Below, one piece after another: positions 60,230-64,000 of a stretch of 64,000 bases of DNA. The notes under the pieces were generated by a model that saw only the letters and a program-made list of their open reading frames with translations, searched no databases and was not told the origin of the DNA. The number at the start of each line of letters is the position of its first letter. Position 1 is the stretch's first letter. Source of the stretch: Piscicola geometra (taxonomy: Eukaryota; Annelida; Clitellata; Hirudinida; Piscicolidae). The DNA lies in NCBI GenBank assembly GCA_943735955.1, contig OX030957.1, forward strand, positions 12,280,017-12,344,016, read 5' to 3'. The translations under genes were made by a program, and so were the position numbers.

Positions 60230-62723
60230 ATGGAGAAAGAAGATGATAGATCTTGGAGAAGGCAGTTTTATAAAGTCTTTGATGAGACTAGCAAAAACTT
60301 GAAGACACTGAATCAAATCAGCAATGGACTTCAACATAACCATGACAGTGAAGTTTTTGCAGATGATGGTAAATATCGTTTTTTAGAATATCCTTGACTA
60401 TTTAAAATACTTCATAAATCTTTTTAGTTATTTTATATTCCTAGCATTATTGGGCTGGAAAACATCAATCAATCAATCAAATCAATTTCTATAGCGCCCT
60501 CTTTCTTCAAATTCAAGAGCGCTCGTAAATAAATTTGTTAAACAGATATGTTTTCAGATCCTTACGAAAAGTAAATAATGATTTAGAAGTAGTTAAATAA
60601 GGAGGTAGTGAGTTCCAAATATATGGACTTGCATTATGTGATGATAAATAGGAGTACGGCTAACAATTCTAGCAGCATAATTAAAATGGTTTTGAAGTAC
60701 TTTCAAGTAAATTATAATGGAGTGAATTACAATAGTCAATTCGAGATAGAAAAAGTGCAGAAACCAAACATAAATCTACTCTTTGTCAGTGATGCTTTTC
60801 TGGGGGTTCGTGTGATGTGGATTCTATGGTTCATGTGAACTCCTTGTTAATTAGAAAAGAAAGAATTTCTTATGGCGAAGTGACCCGGCTCTGTATAAGT
60901 TTTTTTAAAAAACTATTCAAAAGTTTTCTTGAATGGATAAACGATCGCAAGACAAATATTTTATAGCGGATTTGGCTTTAATGCGTTGCATTAATGTCCC
61001 GACGAGCCTTGTATTATTTGGAAAGGAGAGACTGGTTGTCTTTCTTCAAGATTGTCTTCGCCATCGAATGACCCTCAAGAGGTTTGCAGAGAACTGATCA
61101 GAGGCATAATTTAATGCCTTCTAAAAATCGTCGCAAAAATAAGGAAAAATGTGGATATAACTCAGATGCATTGAAATATATTTCCTCCGTTGAGAAGAAC
61201 CTTCCCAGAACAGATAGTGTGCTATTCTGCCCAATAATAATTAAATGGAAATATTAATATTTTAAGTTCAAAAAGAAATTGACTTGGGAAATGCGAAGCC
61301 CTTGGCAACATTCGGGAGAGCATCACAACTTTCAGAGTTTTTATTTTTCACCTACGATTTGTTCTCTTTCATGCAGGTTTGACAATCTATCCATCTTGCC
61401 CTGGGCCTTTCTTTGACGAGATGGGTCTGATTAATGAAAGTCGAAACAGAGAAAACTTATTGAATGCAGACGTAAAAAACGTATTTGTTAATTTGTTAAT
61501 TTTAATTTTTTTAACTTTATTTATTTATATATTTTTTAATGTTTAAAAAATGCAGGTAATTAATGAGATAAATGAGTTCATTATTCGTCAAAACAAAGAA
61601 AGAAATCTTCAAACTAAAATTCTATGGGAAATTAAAAGTTTGTGAATGCTTATTTCAATTAATGAGTACGTCAATGCCGTTAAATTAAATACAATTTATA
61701 GACTATAATTGATTCTCAAACGACTTTATTGACTGCGTTTACTAATAATGAAAAATTGAAAACATATTTTTGAATAATAATATTAATACTTAACTTTTTC
61801 ATTGCGGATTTTAATCTTCAGAAGAGTTCAAAGAACTCAAAAGCAGAAATACACACGATCTTGAGCATTACCTCATCAGGATTCTGTCAAACAAATTAAA
61901 TTTTCATGAAAACAATGATTTTGACGATACACATCATGGAATGGGAAAAAAAATTGAAAACTTTAATAGAGAGTTTGTGTCTAGAAAAAGTCTATACGAC
62001 ATTCCAACTAAGACGAAAAAAGAGAATGAAGGAGTTGACAATGAATTATTTTCGAATCAAATGATCGAAAAGCAAAATACGACTGAGAAAAGTATGAGCG
62101 AATGTGCAGAAAGGATGTGCAAATTGGAATCTATTTTTCAAAAAGTGTTAAATCAGCTTAATCAAAGCCAAGACGTTCAAACAAACTCGTTAAAGCCATC
62201 ACCAAACAGTACTGAAGTTGAAAAAGCAGCTCAATTCAATAAAAAAGTAACTTTTTCTGAGCAAGTTAATGATAACTTTTCTTCCATTTCTTCAAAGCAA
62301 CACAACCACGTTAGACATGAGGAAAGCATCAAGTACAATCCCAAGGCAAACATGCAATCCACAATAAAGTCCCATGACCTTTCTTCTCTACATCACCTCA
62401 CATTTTCAGATTTTCCCGATTTGCCAAATAGACTAAAAAACTACGAAATTTTTAGCGACAAAAATAACAATGCAAAAACCAGCATGCCAATAAATACTAC
62501 TGGTTATATCCGTCAAATAAAGGCAAATAAGTTTGAATTATTGGATAAAATAAGATCCGCTGGATTAAAAAATGAATCGATAAACTACAAGGCTATTAAA
62601 GATCAAAACGAAAACGAAACAAAAGAGCACATAAAAATACACAGTGTTGAAAAAAATTCCAAATGCCACAACGGTTTTTCAATGGGAAAAGTGACAAAAG
62701 TGAGGTGGGTTTCTGAATTTTAA
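60230..62723 (+). CDS. Unrecognised four-exon gene, about 405 aa
   Basis: I do not recognise this protein. Exons 60230-60368, 61377-61471, 61556-61637 and 61822-62723 have GT-AG borders and consistent phases (1, 0, 1), and join into one 1218-nt frame. It starts MEKEDDRSWRRQFYKVFDET and is polar and mostly helical in character. Exon 2 has a Pro/Cys-rich segment (YPSCPGPFFDEMG). Exons 3-4 form a likely amphipathic helix rich in K/E/N/I. The long last exon is Lys/Asn/Ser rich and low in hydrophobics, suggesting disorder, with KVTFSEQV and LSSLHHLTFSDFPDLPNRL as the more ordered patches. No membrane segment or signal peptide is seen. It starts 258 nt after TXNDC9 stops, on the same strand. Intron 1 carries an L2-like LINE tail. 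The end is uncertain: a possible donor (AAAA|GTGAGG) lies shortly before the TAA, so further exons may exist. Confidence 0.62.
60462..60640 (-). mobile_element. L2-like LINE 3' end, in intron 1 of the unrecognised gene
   Basis: Same family and same span as 36333-36500, including ATGTTTTCAGATCCTTACGA and AAATAAGGAGGTAGTGAG on +. Confidence 0.65.
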
Positions 62724-63840
62724 ATTTGAAAAGAAATGGCTTTCCATCTTACGTGAACTATATCTTTATATAAAGGCTGAAATGCCAGCTATATTGATAA
62801 TAATTATAAAACAACTTAAGACTTGTGCTGGAAAATCTTTTGTTGAGCCAGAAAAACGTTGTGTGACGCGCACAATTTTATAATCTGAAATTCGATCAGG
62901 ATGAACTTCTAGACGACTTAAACTTTACACTTTATCGTTCCGACCATTTCGTTTCTCGACCATGCGATATCGTCCCGTCGATTGAAGTTTCAAAGAGAAT
63001 ATTGATTACTTTGAAGGGAAAAAGAGTTGAAAATGTTCGCTGCTCTGTAGGAAAATTATATGAGTATCTCGTTTATAGAATGAAATGGTGCAATAGTCAT
63101 GTAAAATTAATTAAATTGCTTATTAAATTCATAGTTTTTTCTTTTCAAACTTGACCGACCATTGTAAGCTATCAAATTATCGACCCTCCACTATCTGAAT
63201 TATTTGTTCTCTTCTTTTAAACACGTTTCATGAATAATTGAAAGCTTTCAATAAAACATTTTATTCTTCTCATATTGTTAACGAGTATTTCCATTTAGAA
63301 TTGTATAGATTTAAAAATAAAATGTATTTTTTCATATTCTATTAAATTTAATAAAATAATTTTTTTATTCGATATAAAGATTATATCCAAAGTAATATTT
63401 TAAATAGTTCTAAATAAAATATCGCCCATCAATATGAGGATATTTCTTTTCAAAATTTGAAGGGAAATATCTTAATATTTGAAGTTCAAATTATCTTTCT
63501 GGTCTGATGGTTAACAGTCTGTTGTGGATGTTTTCTTTCCTCTTCACTGTCATTCAATAGATACATGAATTAATTTGTGTATTGTCAAACGTTTAGGCGC
63601 TCATCAATTGGTAACAATCCAGTTTTGGTGATCCACTCTAGATTATTTGAGTCAATAATACCTTTTTATTTAAGTATATATCATTATGCATGGTTCTTTC
63701 ATTTCTGGTTGATTTAGAGACTAATTTAGAGACTCGATAAGCGCTCTTTCACAGCATCAGAGCTGTTAAACATTAAAAGTTCACGTCAATTCATAATGCT
63801 GTTTTAACGTCAAGAAAGTTAAGCTAAAAAATCATTATGA
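62724..63840. other. Downstream of the unrecognised gene, nothing recognised
   Basis: AT-rich; no frame, repeat family or tRNA identified. It could hold the 3' UTR or further exons of the upstream gene. Confidence 0.4.
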
Positions 63841-64000
63841 ATCAATCAATCAATCACTAATGATTTTTATAGCGCCCTTTACTAAGTGAACAAAAGCGCT
63901 CAGCCATCACGTTTTGAACAAGTACGTCTTCAGGCCTCGACGGAAAGTAATGAGTGACTTAGTTGAAGTTAGACAAGAGGGTAAAGAATTCCATAAAAGA
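63841..64000 (-). mobile_element. L2-like LINE 3' end (second subfamily), running off the window
   Basis: The inverse of 48635-48765 with (TGAT)n tail and GTAAAGGGCGCTATAAAAAT; the coding part continues to the window end. Confidence 0.65.

Overview
The window looks like AT-rich nuclear DNA from an invertebrate animal. Genes have many short exons with GT-AG introns, and three encode conserved animal proteins: tomosyn, the histone chaperone RBBP4/Caf1, and the thioredoxin-like TXNDC9. Several clades of non-LTR retrotransposon, hAT transposon relics, tRNA-derived SINEs, MITEs and satellites fill the rest. Nothing prokaryotic, viral or CRISPR-like is visible. I cannot name the phylum from sequence alone. 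Splice-acceptor-like AG placed just before several start codons would fit a spliced-leader lineage, but that is weak.

Layout. Positions 58 to 28464 (+) carry the 3' half of a tomosyn (STXBP5-like) gene: eight exons ending in an R-SNARE motif. Its long introns hold CR1-like, RTE-like and other LINE pieces, at least five hAT relics, a TRIM-like LTR element, SINEs, a 175-bp tandem array and a 17-bp palindromic satellite. From 28.5 to 38.9 kb I see almost only repeats: SINEs, a perfect 46-bp inverted repeat, a long AT hairpin, an 11-bp satellite, a (TAG)n tract, a long-TIR MITE and a 3.1-kb TIR transposon. From 38.9 to 50.8 kb (-) there is a LINE nest. An I/Ingi-type LINE with PHD-like zinc fingers, endonuclease, RT and RNase H is inserted, with a 14-bp target duplication, in an L2-like LINE. 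That LINE sits between two copies of an ACCGATTCACCC array; an RTE 3' end and a separate LINE endonuclease fragment lie outside.

From 51.7 to 62.7 kb there is a compact gene cluster. RBBP4/Caf1 (-, complete, 16 exons, 423 aa) and TXNDC9 (+, complete, six exons, 205 aa) are head to head, followed on + by an unrecognised four-exon gene (about 405 aa). RBBP4 acts in nuclear chromatin complexes, TXNDC9 is a cytosolic thioredoxin-fold protein, and tomosyn is a SNARE regulator; apart from position nothing links them in one pathway.

The most interesting system is the I/Ingi-type LINE at 41633-46224 and its 267-bp two-ended deletion derivative at 5613-5879. Both begin exactly at the target duplication with 63 nt that fold as an HDV-like self-cleaving ribozyme, and their three differences keep the fold. 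In the full copy the ORF starts inside the ribozyme and has an N-terminal 2A-type motif (DIESNPGP). This is the arrangement known from trypanosomatid L1Tc/ingi and RIME elements, here in animal-type DNA.
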